From: JBEKTY01 sp049515555
Lineage (GTDB): Bacteria > Planctomycetota > Planctomycetia > Pirellulales > Thermoguttaceae
Assembly (NCBI GenBank): GCA_049515555.1
Contig: JBEKTY010000287.1
Span: 1-6,519, forward strand
Direction of reading: 5' to 3'
DNA: 6,519 nt
The notes under the pieces were generated by a model, which saw only the letters and a program-made list of their open reading frames with translations, was not told the origin of the DNA and did not search any database. This document shows, one piece after another, positions 1 to 5,973 of this stretch (position 1 is the first letter of the stretch; every line of letters begins with the position of its first letter). A program made the translations under genes and the position numbers.

Positions 1-1
1 T

Positions 2-625
2 ATGAAGCAAACCGAGGTGGCCAATCTTGAACTGCTTGTACGGCTGCGGGCCGGCGACGAGTCGGCGCGCGACAAGCTGATCTTGGACAACAAGGGGCTC
101 GTCCATTACTACGTCAACAAATTCCCGGGTCGATGGCTTGCAGCGGGGGGACCTGATCCGTGTCCACCGGCAGACGAACTGGAAGCCATCGGACTGCTGG
201 CCCTGTGCAAGGCAGCACAATCCATCAAGCTCGACCATCCCCATCCCAGCCGTCACCTGGCCAAGTGGATCAGCAAGGAACTGATGAAGGGGGCGCTCAA
301 GGAGCATTGGACCAAGGGGGTTCCCCGCGGACACTGTGCGGTCCGCCTCGACGTGAGCAGGGCGAAGTGGCGGCCGGGGCAGGACGGCATCATCGGTGCC
401 GCACAGCCCAAGCGAGACGAGGCGACCCTGCAACACGACCTGCGCGACCTGGTAATGACGCTCTGCACGCCACTGGAACGCAAGATCGTTCGGCTGCTGG
501 AGGATGACAAGGACCTCAAGCTGCGAGACATCGCCGTGGCAGTCGAACGATCGCCGTCCATCGTCCACCGCCACATCAAGCGAATCCGAAAAATAATTGC
601 CGACGCGGCGAGCGCCGAAGGCTAA
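2..625 (+). CDS. Sigma-70-like RNA polymerase factor (regions 2 and 4)
   Basis: The 207-residue product has the layout of a small sigma-70 family factor. Residues about 10-100 match region 2: LILDNKGLVHYYVNKF (about 26-41) resembles the 2.1 helix, and DELEAIGLLALCKAAQSI (58-75) corresponds to the D-L-x-Q-x-G-x-x-G-L-x-x-A segment that contacts the core RNA polymerase clamp. Residues about 145-199 look like region 4, with a helix-turn-helix at LKLRDIAVAVERSPSIVHRHIKRI (172-195), the part that reads the -35 element. Between them is a basic linker of about 40 residues with no clear region 3. The segment after 2.2 (HLAKWISKELMKGALKEHW) is shorter and less aromatic than the 2.3/2.4 helix of housekeeping sigmas, so promoter melting ability is uncertain. 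The ATG lies at the window edge, so an earlier start cannot be excluded. Sigma-like genes are common in phages and mobile elements. The family call is fairly safe; the role as a dedicated element regulator is inference. Confidence 0.8.
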   Translation: MKQTEVANLELLVRLRAGDESARDKLILDNKGLVHYYVNKFPGRWLAAGGPDPCPPADELEAIGLLALCKAAQSIKLDHPHPSRHLAKWISKELMKGALKEHWTKGVPRGHCAVRLDVSRAKWRPGQDGIIGAAQPKRDEATLQHDLRDLVMTLCTPLERKIVRLLEDDKDLKLRDIAVAVERSPSIVHRHIKRIRKIIADAASAEG

Positions 626-643
626 GGCGGGCTAAATGAAGGT

Positions 644-859
644 ATGGAAAAGATGAACGAGTTTCTGGGCGAGGCAACCATCGAACGACGGGGTTACGCC
701 ACGGGTGTCGAGAGCCTACGGCGGCTCTACACGCGAACCCGTGGCCCGATCACGCCGGCCGAGTTCCGGCGGCAACTGCTGGAAGCAGGGTGCCAGATCG
801 CAGATGTGGCAGGGGGTGGTCAGTTGGTACTCCACCGAAGAAAGCGAGGTGCTCCGTGA
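644..859 (+). CDS. Small protein resembling a stand-alone winged-helix (D5/P4 primase-type) domain, copy 1
   Basis: This 71-residue protein follows the sigma-like gene after 18 bases. The pattern F7...V22-E-S-L-R-R-L-Y29...I36-T-P-A-E-F41-R-R-Q-L45-L-E-A-G49 resembles the winged-helix module near the C-terminus of D5/P4-type primase-helicases (L-Y-x-x-Y ... l-s-x-x-x-F-x-x-x-L-x-x-x-G). Such modules bind DNA in those proteins; here the domain would be free-standing. The product lines up along its length with the next gene, suggesting an old tandem duplication. Start choice: GAAGG at 638-642 sits only one base before ATG 644 but about ten bases before the in-frame ATG 653. Starting at 653 gives MNEF, which mirrors the MIEF start available to the next protein, so 653 may be the true start. 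Its stop overlaps the next start as GTGA. The tail HRRKRG is basic. The reading frame is well supported; the domain assignment is a tentative motif match by eye. Confidence 0.68.
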   Translation: MEKMNEFLGEATIERRGYATGVESLRRLYTRTRGPITPAEFRRQLLEAGCQIADVAGGGQLVLHRRKRGAP

Positions 860-1065
860 CCGTGATCGAATTCGTCCGCCGTCAAACGCTGCCGGCCAAG
901 GGAACGGCCTATCCGGTTGAGGTGTTGCGGCAGGTCTACCAACACCGGACGCACGAACGGATCGGTCGGACCCGGTTCGCGGCCGAGCTTGGCTTCGCAG
1001 GCGTCGAACTGGTAGAGGCTCGGCCGCCCCACGGCATCCTGGCCTTGGACTGCACGCTCGTGTAG
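856..1065 (+). CDS. Small protein resembling a stand-alone winged-helix domain, copy 2
   Basis: This 69-residue product starts at GTG 856, overlapping the upstream TGA (857-859), which implies translational coupling. GAGGT at 846-850 is a suitable ribosome binding site. A second in-frame GTG at 862 would give MIEFVRR and is also possible. Relative to the preceding protein, matching residues fall at the same or nearly the same positions: E5-F6, V21-E22, L24-R25, Y28, I36, F41, L45 and A48-G49. The shared core is a helix (VEVLRQVYQ), a second helix around GRTRFAAELGFAG and a short C-terminal strand region, as expected for a winged helix-turn-helix. The copies differ at most other positions, so the duplication is old or both came from a common family. 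It lies about 480 bases upstream of the primase-helicase. Function is unknown; DNA binding at the origin region or as a regulator is inference. Confidence 0.65.
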   Translation: MTVIEFVRRQTLPAKGTAYPVEVLRQVYQHRTHERIGRTRFAAELGFAGVELVEARPPHGILALDCTLV

Positions 1066-1358
1066 CGCCGCCCGTGGTCCTGCCGCCAGAGGGCCAGCCG
1101 CGGGCATGGCAACCACCGGTGGTGGCGTCAGGGCAGATGTTGGCCAGCCGCAGGAGGCGGTGAAGCAGTAGGCCGGACGACGGCAGCGCCGCCGACCAGC
1201 AGGACTCCGGGATCGTCACCCGCAGGAGCTTGTGTTCATGGCTCATCGCCGACGAGCAGACGTTTACACGCCTTCACTGCGGACCAATACGGGACGCCAG
1301 CGGGTGGATGCACCGTGGCCTGAAGGTGTGGGACCGGCGGGTGAAGGTCGTGGCGCGG

Positions 1359-1405
1359 TGGGAAGCCCCGGGGGTATAAATGAGGGGTGCCGTGGGGGCT
1401 TCCCA
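1359..1405. repeat. 11-bp perfect inverted repeat, GGGAAGCCCC motif
   Basis: TGGGAAGCCCC (1359-1369) is the exact reverse complement of GGGGCTTCCCA (1395-1405), separated by 25 bases that include TATAAAT. As RNA this is a stable stem with a large loop; as DNA it is two oppositely oriented copies of one motif. There is no T-run after it, so it does not look like a factor-independent terminator. The same motif recurs at 1450-1458, 1619-1626 and 1633-1640. Confidence 0.75.
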
Positions 1406-1449
1406 AGCAGTTAAGCTCCGATACGACAACGGTTTACGAGTTTGGGAAG

Positions 1450-1458
1450 GGGAAGCCC
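1450..1458 (+). repeat. Third copy of the GGGAAGCCC motif
   Basis: GGGAAGCCC follows directly after a partial copy (GGGAAG, 1444-1449) and is followed by A, extending partial complementarity to the 1395-1405 arm. The arm at 1395-1404 could therefore pair with either the 1360 copy or this copy, two mutually exclusive stems. As a DNA site it is in the same orientation as the 1360 and 1619 copies. Confidence 0.5.
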
Positions 1459-1548
1459 ACATACTGTGCTGGAACGTAGGGAAACATATTATTCGTCGGG
1501 GGGATAGCGGCCACCTATCGAATCATTAGTGTTTTCCTATAGGCGACA

Positions 1549-4275
1549 ATGTGGGCCATCCCGTTTTTGATCGCTCTCCTTATCCCAACTCCTATCTCAT
1601 CAACTGCTTACGCTGACGGGGAAGCCCTCCAAGGCTTCCCACCTCAGCCCGGCGAGCGGGGCACGCCCATCGTCCCGCTCGCCGGCCTCCAATTCAGGTC
1701 GATGGGCGCGAAACCGCTGGGCACTTCGATGGACGACATTCGCTGGACAGAGCACGCGCAAGCACGGCTGCGGGAGATCAACAGTCCCTACGCCGAGTTC
1801 TACCACCGCGACCTGGAAACGCACTTCGATCCGGTCACGGACGATGATGATTTGCTGAACGAATGGGCCGGGCAGTGGCCGATCCTCGGCAAGCCCCATG
1901 CCTTCACCGTCCCGGCGGACGGGAGCACTGATCCGCGCGCCAACGACGGCGTACTCGACTATCATCCCAAGCTGATCCTCTGCTTCGGTACGAGTTGGTG
2001 GAACTGGAAAGCCAGGCAGACCGAAGGCTGCATGTTCGACTTCGATTTCGCGCACGGCGCGAAGGCGTTGGGTGAATCCGGCATCGCCAGGATCGACAAA
2101 CTATCGCAGCAGCACCCCGCGATCATGGCCGCTGCAAGCAAGGGCAGCTTTGGCCGGCACTGGACCACCTTCGTCGAACCCATGCCGGCGAATACCCGCC
2201 AGGATCACCTCCGCAACTGTCACGCCATCCTGGCGCACCTCTCGGCCCAGCTTGGCGTCGATCTGGCCAAGTATGCGTGCAGCCACGGGATCATCCAGTA
2301 CATCTACCATCGGTCGCCGCAGCCGGGGGGATTCCGTCTCATCAAGTCGGCAACGGCCAAATTGAAGGTCGATCCGCCCCCGCCGGAACCAGAGCCCGAA
2401 CCGCGGGCTGCCAAGGACGACCATCCCGGCTGGGATGTGGTCCACGAGTCGATCTTCTCGACGATGACGGCCGCCGGTTTTCCCGCAATCAGGGAAACCA
2501 GCGACGGCAAGCACCGAGTCCGGCTGCATACCTGTGGGCTGTTGGCAGATTTCCAAACGAATCGACGGAGTGGCCGCTATTCCACGGAAAGCGATGGGCT
2601 GCACCCACAGACGCCCAACGCCCGCGCCTATCCCCTGCCGAACGGCGGGCTCGACGTATACCGCTACAACGATGCCGGGGAATCCGACGACTGGCACACA
2701 ACCAGGAACGGGAAGACCGGGATCAAGTACAACGTGCCCGTTTCCTTCGACGAGGCGGCAACGGCTTGTGGCACACTGGATCGACGGGGCGACGTGCTCC
2801 TGTCCGATCCCAACGAGTTCGCCCGGCTGCTCGGACTCACATTCGCGGTCCCCGATTTCCTGAAAAACCGTCAGGTCGTTGCCCGTCGTGATCGGCGCAG
2901 CATCTTCATTTCGACCGACGGCGCGAAAAGCGAGAAGGATACGGTCCTGCCGGGCTGGCGCTACTACCGTGGCAAATGGGAGTCCGATCTCGTCGATTGC
3001 TTGCCTGAGCCCACGCTTACCTACGATGAGGAATCCGTTCGGCAGACGACGGACGAGGAAAAAGCGCAGGAGTGGGTCATCAGGGACAGCCGCGGCAACT
3101 GGATTTCCCAGTCCCTCACGGCCGTCAAGACCTACCTCAAGGGCGAGGGCCACACCGATGCCGAGGTTTCGGAAATCCTGCACCATCACATGGAGGACAA
3201 CTTCCAGTTGCAGCGAATCCCCTTCGGTCCCGAGTACCTGCCGGGGCGAATCTGGAATCGGTTTGGGGCGCGGCTGGCGTGCCAGCCGGAAAAGGGCGAT
3301 TTTCCCCACATCCAAATGATTCTCGACCACTGGGGTCACAACCTCAATGCCGAAGTTCGGGCCAACGAGTGGTGTCAACGCCACGGCATCAAGACCGGCG
3401 GGGACTATCTGAAGTTCTGGGCAGCCGTGGTGGTGCGTCACCCCGACTGGCGCTTGCCCTGCCTGTTCGGTTATTCCAGGGAGCAGAACATCGGCAAGTC
3501 AACTTTCCCGCGGACCCTGTGCCGCATGTTCCGCGGACCCAACGGCTGGGCCGAACTGCGGAAGGAAATCACCCGCGACGATTTCAATGACCAGATGCAC
3601 GGGGCGGCCCTGTGCTTTCTGGAGGAAATCGACCTGTCCACGAACTATCCGGCATACCACCTCATCAAGAACCTGATCGACAATCCCTTCCTCAAAATCC
3701 GCGGGATTTACGTCAAGGCCATGACCGTCGTCAACTACACGCACCTGATCCAGACGGCCAACGAACGCCACTTCTGCGTGATTTTCCCGCGAGACAAACG
3801 GATCATCGTCGTTCGCGTTGACCCGTTCACGGGCACGGAGTTGGACTGGACTACGATCCTGCGCAGGCTCGTGGATGATGAGATGCCGGGGTTCCTTCAC
3901 CATATCATCAACGAGTTGGAATTGCCGCCCTCGACGGGACGGTTGTACTTGCCGGTGCTGGAAACGGAAGACAAACGCCAGGCGATGGCGGAACGCGCGG
4001 CTCAGTCCGAGGGTTGGTTCGGGCAACTACGCGAGTTTGCCTACGAAGGTTGGATCGAGAACAAGACCGCCGCCGAGATTCTTCAGGCAATTGCTCCCGC
4101 CACGACCGACGCCAAGATGCCATCCACGGCTGCCGCCGTGGCCTCACAACTGAAGCAGTTCGACAAGACCGGCAAACTAAAGAGCGCCGGTCTGACCTTG
4201 ACTTGGATCGAAGGCGACAAACATCACCCCATAAGGTACACCTTGCAACCCACGCCCCCGGAACCAACACGATGA
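1549..4275 (+). CDS. Primase-helicase: AEP-like primase plus SF3/D5-like helicase
   Basis: The 908-residue frame encodes a likely cytoplasmic replication protein. The N-terminal part resembles archaeo-eukaryotic primases: MFDFDF gives D164xD166, SKGSFGRHW gives the S-x-G-x-x-x-x-H motif ending at H204, and GVDLAKYACSHG (D238, C244-G247) stands where the third motif is expected. A Pro/Glu-rich linker (about 275-288) leads to a middle region of unknown fold. The C-terminal part is a superfamily 3-type ATPase: Walker A GYSREQNIGKST (641-652, K650), Walker B ALCFLEEID (687-695), sensor QTANERH with N738, and RDKR (748-751) in place of the usual G-D-R-R arginine motif. A helical tail with TAAEILQ may be a further winged helix. 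The start is uncertain. ATG 1549 follows a stop and has only a weak AGG, and its first 22 residues mimic a signal peptide, odd for a primase. ATG 1702 or 1729 would give a more ordinary N-terminus. The stop overlaps the next gene as ATGA. Expected role: unwinding and priming of the element's origin. Confidence 0.85.
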   Translation: MWAIPFLIALLIPTPISSTAYADGEALQGFPPQPGERGTPIVPLAGLQFRSMGAKPLGTSMDDIRWTEHAQARLREINSPYAEFYHRDLETHFDPVTDDDDLLNEWAGQWPILGKPHAFTVPADGSTDPRANDGVLDYHPKLILCFGTSWWNWKARQTEGCMFDFDFAHGAKALGESGIARIDKLSQQHPAIMAAASKGSFGRHWTTFVEPMPANTRQDHLRNCHAILAHLSAQLGVDLAKYACSHGIIQYIYHRSPQPGGFRLIKSATAKLKVDPPPPEPEPEPRAAKDDHPGWDVVHESIFSTMTAAGFPAIRETSDGKHRVRLHTCGLLADFQTNRRSGRYSTESDGLHPQTPNARAYPLPNGGLDVYRYNDAGESDDWHTTRNGKTGIKYNVPVSFDEAATACGTLDRRGDVLLSDPNEFARLLGLTFAVPDFLKNRQVVARRDRRSIFISTDGAKSEKDTVLPGWRYYRGKWESDLVDCLPEPTLTYDEESVRQTTDEEKAQEWVIRDSRGNWISQSLTAVKTYLKGEGHTDAEVSEILHHHMEDNFQLQRIPFGPEYLPGRIWNRFGARLACQPEKGDFPHIQMILDHWGHNLNAEVRANEWCQRHGIKTGGDYLKFWAAVVVRHPDWRLPCLFGYSREQNIGKSTFPRTLCRMFRGPNGWAELRKEITRDDFNDQMHGAALCFLEEIDLSTNYPAYHLIKNLIDNPFLKIRGIYVKAMTVVNYTHLIQTANERHFCVIFPRDKRIIVVRVDPFTGTELDWTTILRRLVDDEMPGFLHHIINELELPPSTGRLYLPVLETEDKRQAMAERAAQSEGWFGQLREFAYEGWIENKTAAEILQAIAPATTDAKMPSTAAAVASQLKQFDKTGKLKSAGLTLTWIEGDKHHPIRYTLQPTPPEPTR
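1619..1640. repeat. 8-bp inverted repeat (hairpin) of the GGGAAGCC motif
   Basis: GGGAAGCC (1619-1626) and GGCTTCCC (1633-1640) are exact reverse complements around the six-base loop CTCCAA. The hairpin lies inside the longest version of the primase-helicase frame, at residues 24-31. Its motif is shared with the upstream non-coding copies, suggesting that this stretch belongs to the repeat/control region and not to the coding sequence. Confidence 0.65.
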
Positions 4276-4706
4276 CGCGCAAAGTCCCCCTGACTCTTGA
4301 CGACCACCGGCTGATTGCGGCCATCCTGCACGCTGTCCACACGGAGACTGTTCGCCTCCACGTAGACCTGGCAAACCTTCTCGGAAAATCACACCGGGCC
4401 TCGGTACGCGCCGGCTGTGCCGCGGATACCCTCTCGGCCACACGTTCCGAACTGGAGGACCTGCTGTACCGGGACATCCGCAGTGCTTTTGACACCCGCA
4501 TCTATTATCCCGGGCCCGTGCCCGAGCGTGCCGAACTCACTGATCTCGGCGAGATCAGCAAGCAACTCAGTGAGTGCGAGCATGGTGTCCAGGACGTACT
4601 GGGCAGGCTGTGGCGAGCGCTGCCGGTCAAATCGCTTGCCGTGAGGAGTCTTGAGAAGGCACGCGATGCCCTGGCCGGGGCGCGGGTGCCATTGTTCGGA
4701 AAATGA
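4272..4706 (+). CDS. Protein of unknown function, translationally coupled to the primase-helicase
   Basis: ATG 4272 overlaps the primase-helicase stop (ATGA), and GGAA at 4260-4263 is a weak ribosome binding site, so coupled translation is likely. The 144-residue product is largely helical by inspection: residues about 8-37 (LDDHRLIAAILHAVHTETVR onward) and about 90-140 (a stretch rich in L, E and A) look amphipathic, separated by an extended segment with the unusual string TRIYYPGPVPERAEL. No signal peptide, membrane segment or recognised catalytic motif is visible. The tight link suggests an accessory replication or element-maintenance role, but that rests on position only. I do not recognise the family. 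Confidence 0.7.
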   Translation: MTRKVPLTLDDHRLIAAILHAVHTETVRLHVDLANLLGKSHRASVRAGCAADTLSATRSELEDLLYRDIRSAFDTRIYYPGPVPERAELTDLGEISKQLSECEHGVQDVLGRLWRALPVKSLAVRSLEKARDALAGARVPLFGK

Positions 4707-4774
4707 CCCGCAGGCATCGTGCATGAAGTAGTCGGGATCACAGTACATCACCAGCCCCTACACAAGGAACCACA

Positions 4775-5038
4775 ATGAACGAACGGTGTATTACGAAATG
4801 CGATCGCAGTCAACGGCGCGACACCATTTTCCTTGAGTGCCTGGCCCTCCCTGGCGGCGATCGGCCCGAAGTGGAAGTCTTGCATGAAGATGGAACATCG
4901 GGCACGGACCTGGCTCGCAGCGACACCCTTGCCTCCCTGCTCAATCGTCTCGGTCTCAACGCTGATTGCCGGGGCGGTTGTCATGCCTTCTACCTCACCA
5001 TCACCACGGACCCACCGGCGTTACTGTCACAGCGGTGA
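4775..5038 (+). CDS. Small cysteine-containing protein of unknown function
   Basis: The 87-residue product starts at ATG 4775 with a clear ribosome binding site (AAGGA, 4764-4768, six bases upstream), after a 68-base gap from the preceding gene. It contains two C-x3-C pairs, C5/C9 near the N-terminus and C65/C69 (CRGGC) near the C-terminus, plus C22 and several histidines. Four such cysteines could hold a metal ion, but C-x3-C is not the usual C-x2-C zinc-ribbon spacing, so this is only a suggestion. The middle (EVEVLHEDG and TLASLLNRLGL) looks like a strand then a helix. No family is recognised. It may be read from the same transcript as the genes before it. Confidence 0.62.
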   Translation: MNERCITKCDRSQRRDTIFLECLALPGGDRPEVEVLHEDGTSGTDLARSDTLASLLNRLGLNADCRGGCHAFYLTITTDPPALLSQR

Positions 5039-5128
5039 ACCTCCGCCATTGGTTCGGCAAACTGGCCTACGGTGTGAGTTGAACTCTGATCCCGACCGAC
5101 GCCGAAACCGAATCGTCACCATGTCTCA

Positions 5129-5146
5129 GGCCCAAACGATTGGGCC
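5129..5146 (+). terminator. GC-rich hairpin in the gap before the next gene block
   Basis: GGCCCAA (5129-5135) and TTGGGCC (5140-5146) form a perfect 7-bp stem with the loop ACGA. It is followed by CCTTGTT, a poor T-run, so termination would be weak. It could end transcripts from 4775-5038 or act as a leader structure for the gene starting at 5166. If translation began at ATG 5121 instead, the hairpin would occupy the first codons and should hinder initiation. Confidence 0.4.
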
Positions 5147-5165
5147 CCTTGTTGGGAGAACTATC

Positions 5166-5567
5166 GTGCCGTACCACTTCCCCGAGCCACTGCGATCACA
5201 GATCGACGCCTTCGCTGGCGACGACGCTGGCTCGGTAACTTCTGAGCTGGCCATCACCAGGTTTCTTATCCAAAAGTCTGTGTCAGAGGGGAAAGCGCCC
5301 CTTTCAAATGCTTTGTTGGCTACGGCAGCCAAACTGTCCTCTGTGGAAATTGCTAATCGAGTCCGGGCAGGCGCGCTTTTGGAGCGAAGCGCCGTCGTCC
5401 ACCTGGCACAGTTGATGGCGGCCGCCGTGTCTCGAAGACTGGCGGGCTTGCCCAACTTCGAGTCCATTTCTGACGCCCTGACGGGCGATTTCCGCGAGAT
5501 CATCCACGAACAGAAGCGATTGACCCATGAACCAGCAGGAGACAGCCCCCGTGATTTGGGTAGTTGA
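5166..5567 (+). CDS. Helical protein of unknown function, first gene of an overlapping block
   Basis: I place the start at GTG 5166 because GGGAG at 5154-5158 lies seven bases upstream, a good ribosome binding site. The in-frame ATG 5121 has none and sits against a hairpin at 5129-5146. The 133-residue product begins MPYHFPEPLRSQIDAFAGDD and is mostly alpha-helical. The arrangement of an acidic start, S-V-T-S-E-L-A-I-T-R-F-L-I-Q, a variable loop, a long L/A-rich helix pair and a final helix FREIIHEQKR recalls small accessory proteins often found in phages and mobile islands that begin with an E-I-A-x-L-R type helix. That resemblance is by eye and weak. The 3' end overlaps the next gene by 41 or 17 bases, depending on that gene's start. 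No enzyme motif or membrane segment is visible. Confidence 0.65.
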   Translation: MPYHFPEPLRSQIDAFAGDDAGSVTSELAITRFLIQKSVSEGKAPLSNALLATAAKLSSVEIANRVRAGALLERSAVVHLAQLMAAAVSRRLAGLPNFESISDALTGDFREIIHEQKRLTHEPAGDSPRDLGS

Positions 5568-5973
5568 ACACGACCGTACCTACGACATCCACGATCTCAA
5601 CACCGGCGAGTCTCGGCGCAACATTGCGCCCGCCGCCCTGCCGGCCACATTGCTCGCACTTGGCCTCGATCCGCAGGCATTCGACGAAGCACGTCGGCCG
5701 CTCACGGGGCACGAAACGGACATGCTCGTTATGATCCTCGTCGGCCTTTGGCACGGCCTGGACCGCGATGTCAGCCGGCGGGTCGCCGAACGCTGGATCG
5801 CCACGCACCTGACGCCGAGCCAGCGACCCCATCCGCTCGGGATTCACTGGTTACGCAGCCTGGTCGAGCACGAGAGTCACCGCTACGTGCCGGCATCGCT
5901 CATGCGGCCCGCCCTGGAGGCCAAGGGCATCAAGGTTGTCGGCGACCGCGTTTTTGCGAAGGAGGTCAAATGA
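5527..5973 (+). CDS. Protein of unknown function, middle gene of the overlapping block
   Basis: From ATG 5527 the product is 148 residues. GTG 5551 is in frame and better placed after AGGAG at 5537-5541 (nine-base spacing), giving 140 residues starting MIWVVEHDRTYDIHDL; I regard that start as at least as likely. The N-terminal strand-rich stretch (VIWVVEHDRTYDIHDLNTGE) is followed by helices including TDMLVMILVGLWHGLDRDVSRRVAERWI (about 65-92). The C-terminal part, about residues 105-148 (from HWLRSL through VPASLMRPALEAKGIKVVGDRVF), has a helix, turn, helix then two-strand look that could be a small winged helix. It is histidine- and arginine-rich but shows no catalytic motif. It overlaps the preceding gene, and its stop overlaps the next start (ATGA), so the three genes are probably translated together. 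I do not recognise the family. Confidence 0.68.
   Translation: MNQQETAPVIWVVEHDRTYDIHDLNTGESRRNIAPAALPATLLALGLDPQAFDEARRPLTGHETDMLVMILVGLWHGLDRDVSRRVAERWIATHLTPSQRPHPLGIHWLRSLVEHESHRYVPASLMRPALEAKGIKVVGDRVFAKEVK

Larger units (their letters stand above)
1066..1548. other. Gene-poor region: candidate control or origin region upstream of the primase-helicase
   Basis: No open frame here is convincing. The left half (1066-1250) is GC-rich and contains a perfect 12-base palindrome ACCACCGGTGGT at 1112-1123 and a 10-base direct repeat GGCCAGCCGC at 1092-1101 and 1142-1151. The right half (1359-1548) holds the first three copies of the GGGAAGCC motif, described separately. A less GC-rich stretch of about 75 bases (1475-1548) contains TATTAT at 1487-1492, a GATAG/CTATC pair at 1503-1507 and 1515-1519, and the palindrome CCTATAGG at 1536-1543. 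The combination of dyads, repeated motifs and a relatively AT-rich stretch beside a replication gene is what an origin or a regulated promoter region looks like, but no consensus promoter can be named. Confidence 0.5.

Noticed and set aside
716..1246. A minus-strand frame of 176 codons beginning MSHEHKLLRVTIPESCWS, partly in the gene-poor region
   Set aside because: It overlaps both small plus-strand genes, has no ribosome binding site, and its sequence is low-complexity (R, P, G, A rich). A short remnant at 1066-1246 cannot be excluded but is not supported.
1232..1414. A 60-codon plus-strand frame in the gene-poor region
   Set aside because: It has no ribosome binding site, runs through the inverted repeat at 1359-1405, and its composition is unlike a folded protein.
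1359..1640. GGGAAGCC hairpins as ends of an IS200/IS605-type transposon or TnpB guide RNA
   Set aside because: The GAAGCCC hairpins are reminiscent of such ends, but no transposase or TnpB gene lies between or beside them, and the copies straddle the 5' end of the primase-helicase.
2101..3441. A 446-codon open frame on the minus strand inside the primase-helicase gene
   Set aside because: It lies opposite a gene with clear primase and Walker motifs. Long antisense frames are expected in GC-rich genes, and the translation shows no recognisable domain.
3908..4501. A 197-codon minus-strand frame across the primase-helicase and next gene junction
   Set aside because: Its translation is dominated by R and S (a frame shadow of GC-rich coding DNA), and it crosses a well-supported ATGA gene junction on the other strand.
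4833..5165. Extension of the 5166-5567 gene upstream to ATG 4833
   Set aside because: The extension overlaps 4775-5038 in another frame and has no good start signal; the upstream translation is rich in S, P, R and T, typical of an out-of-frame reading.
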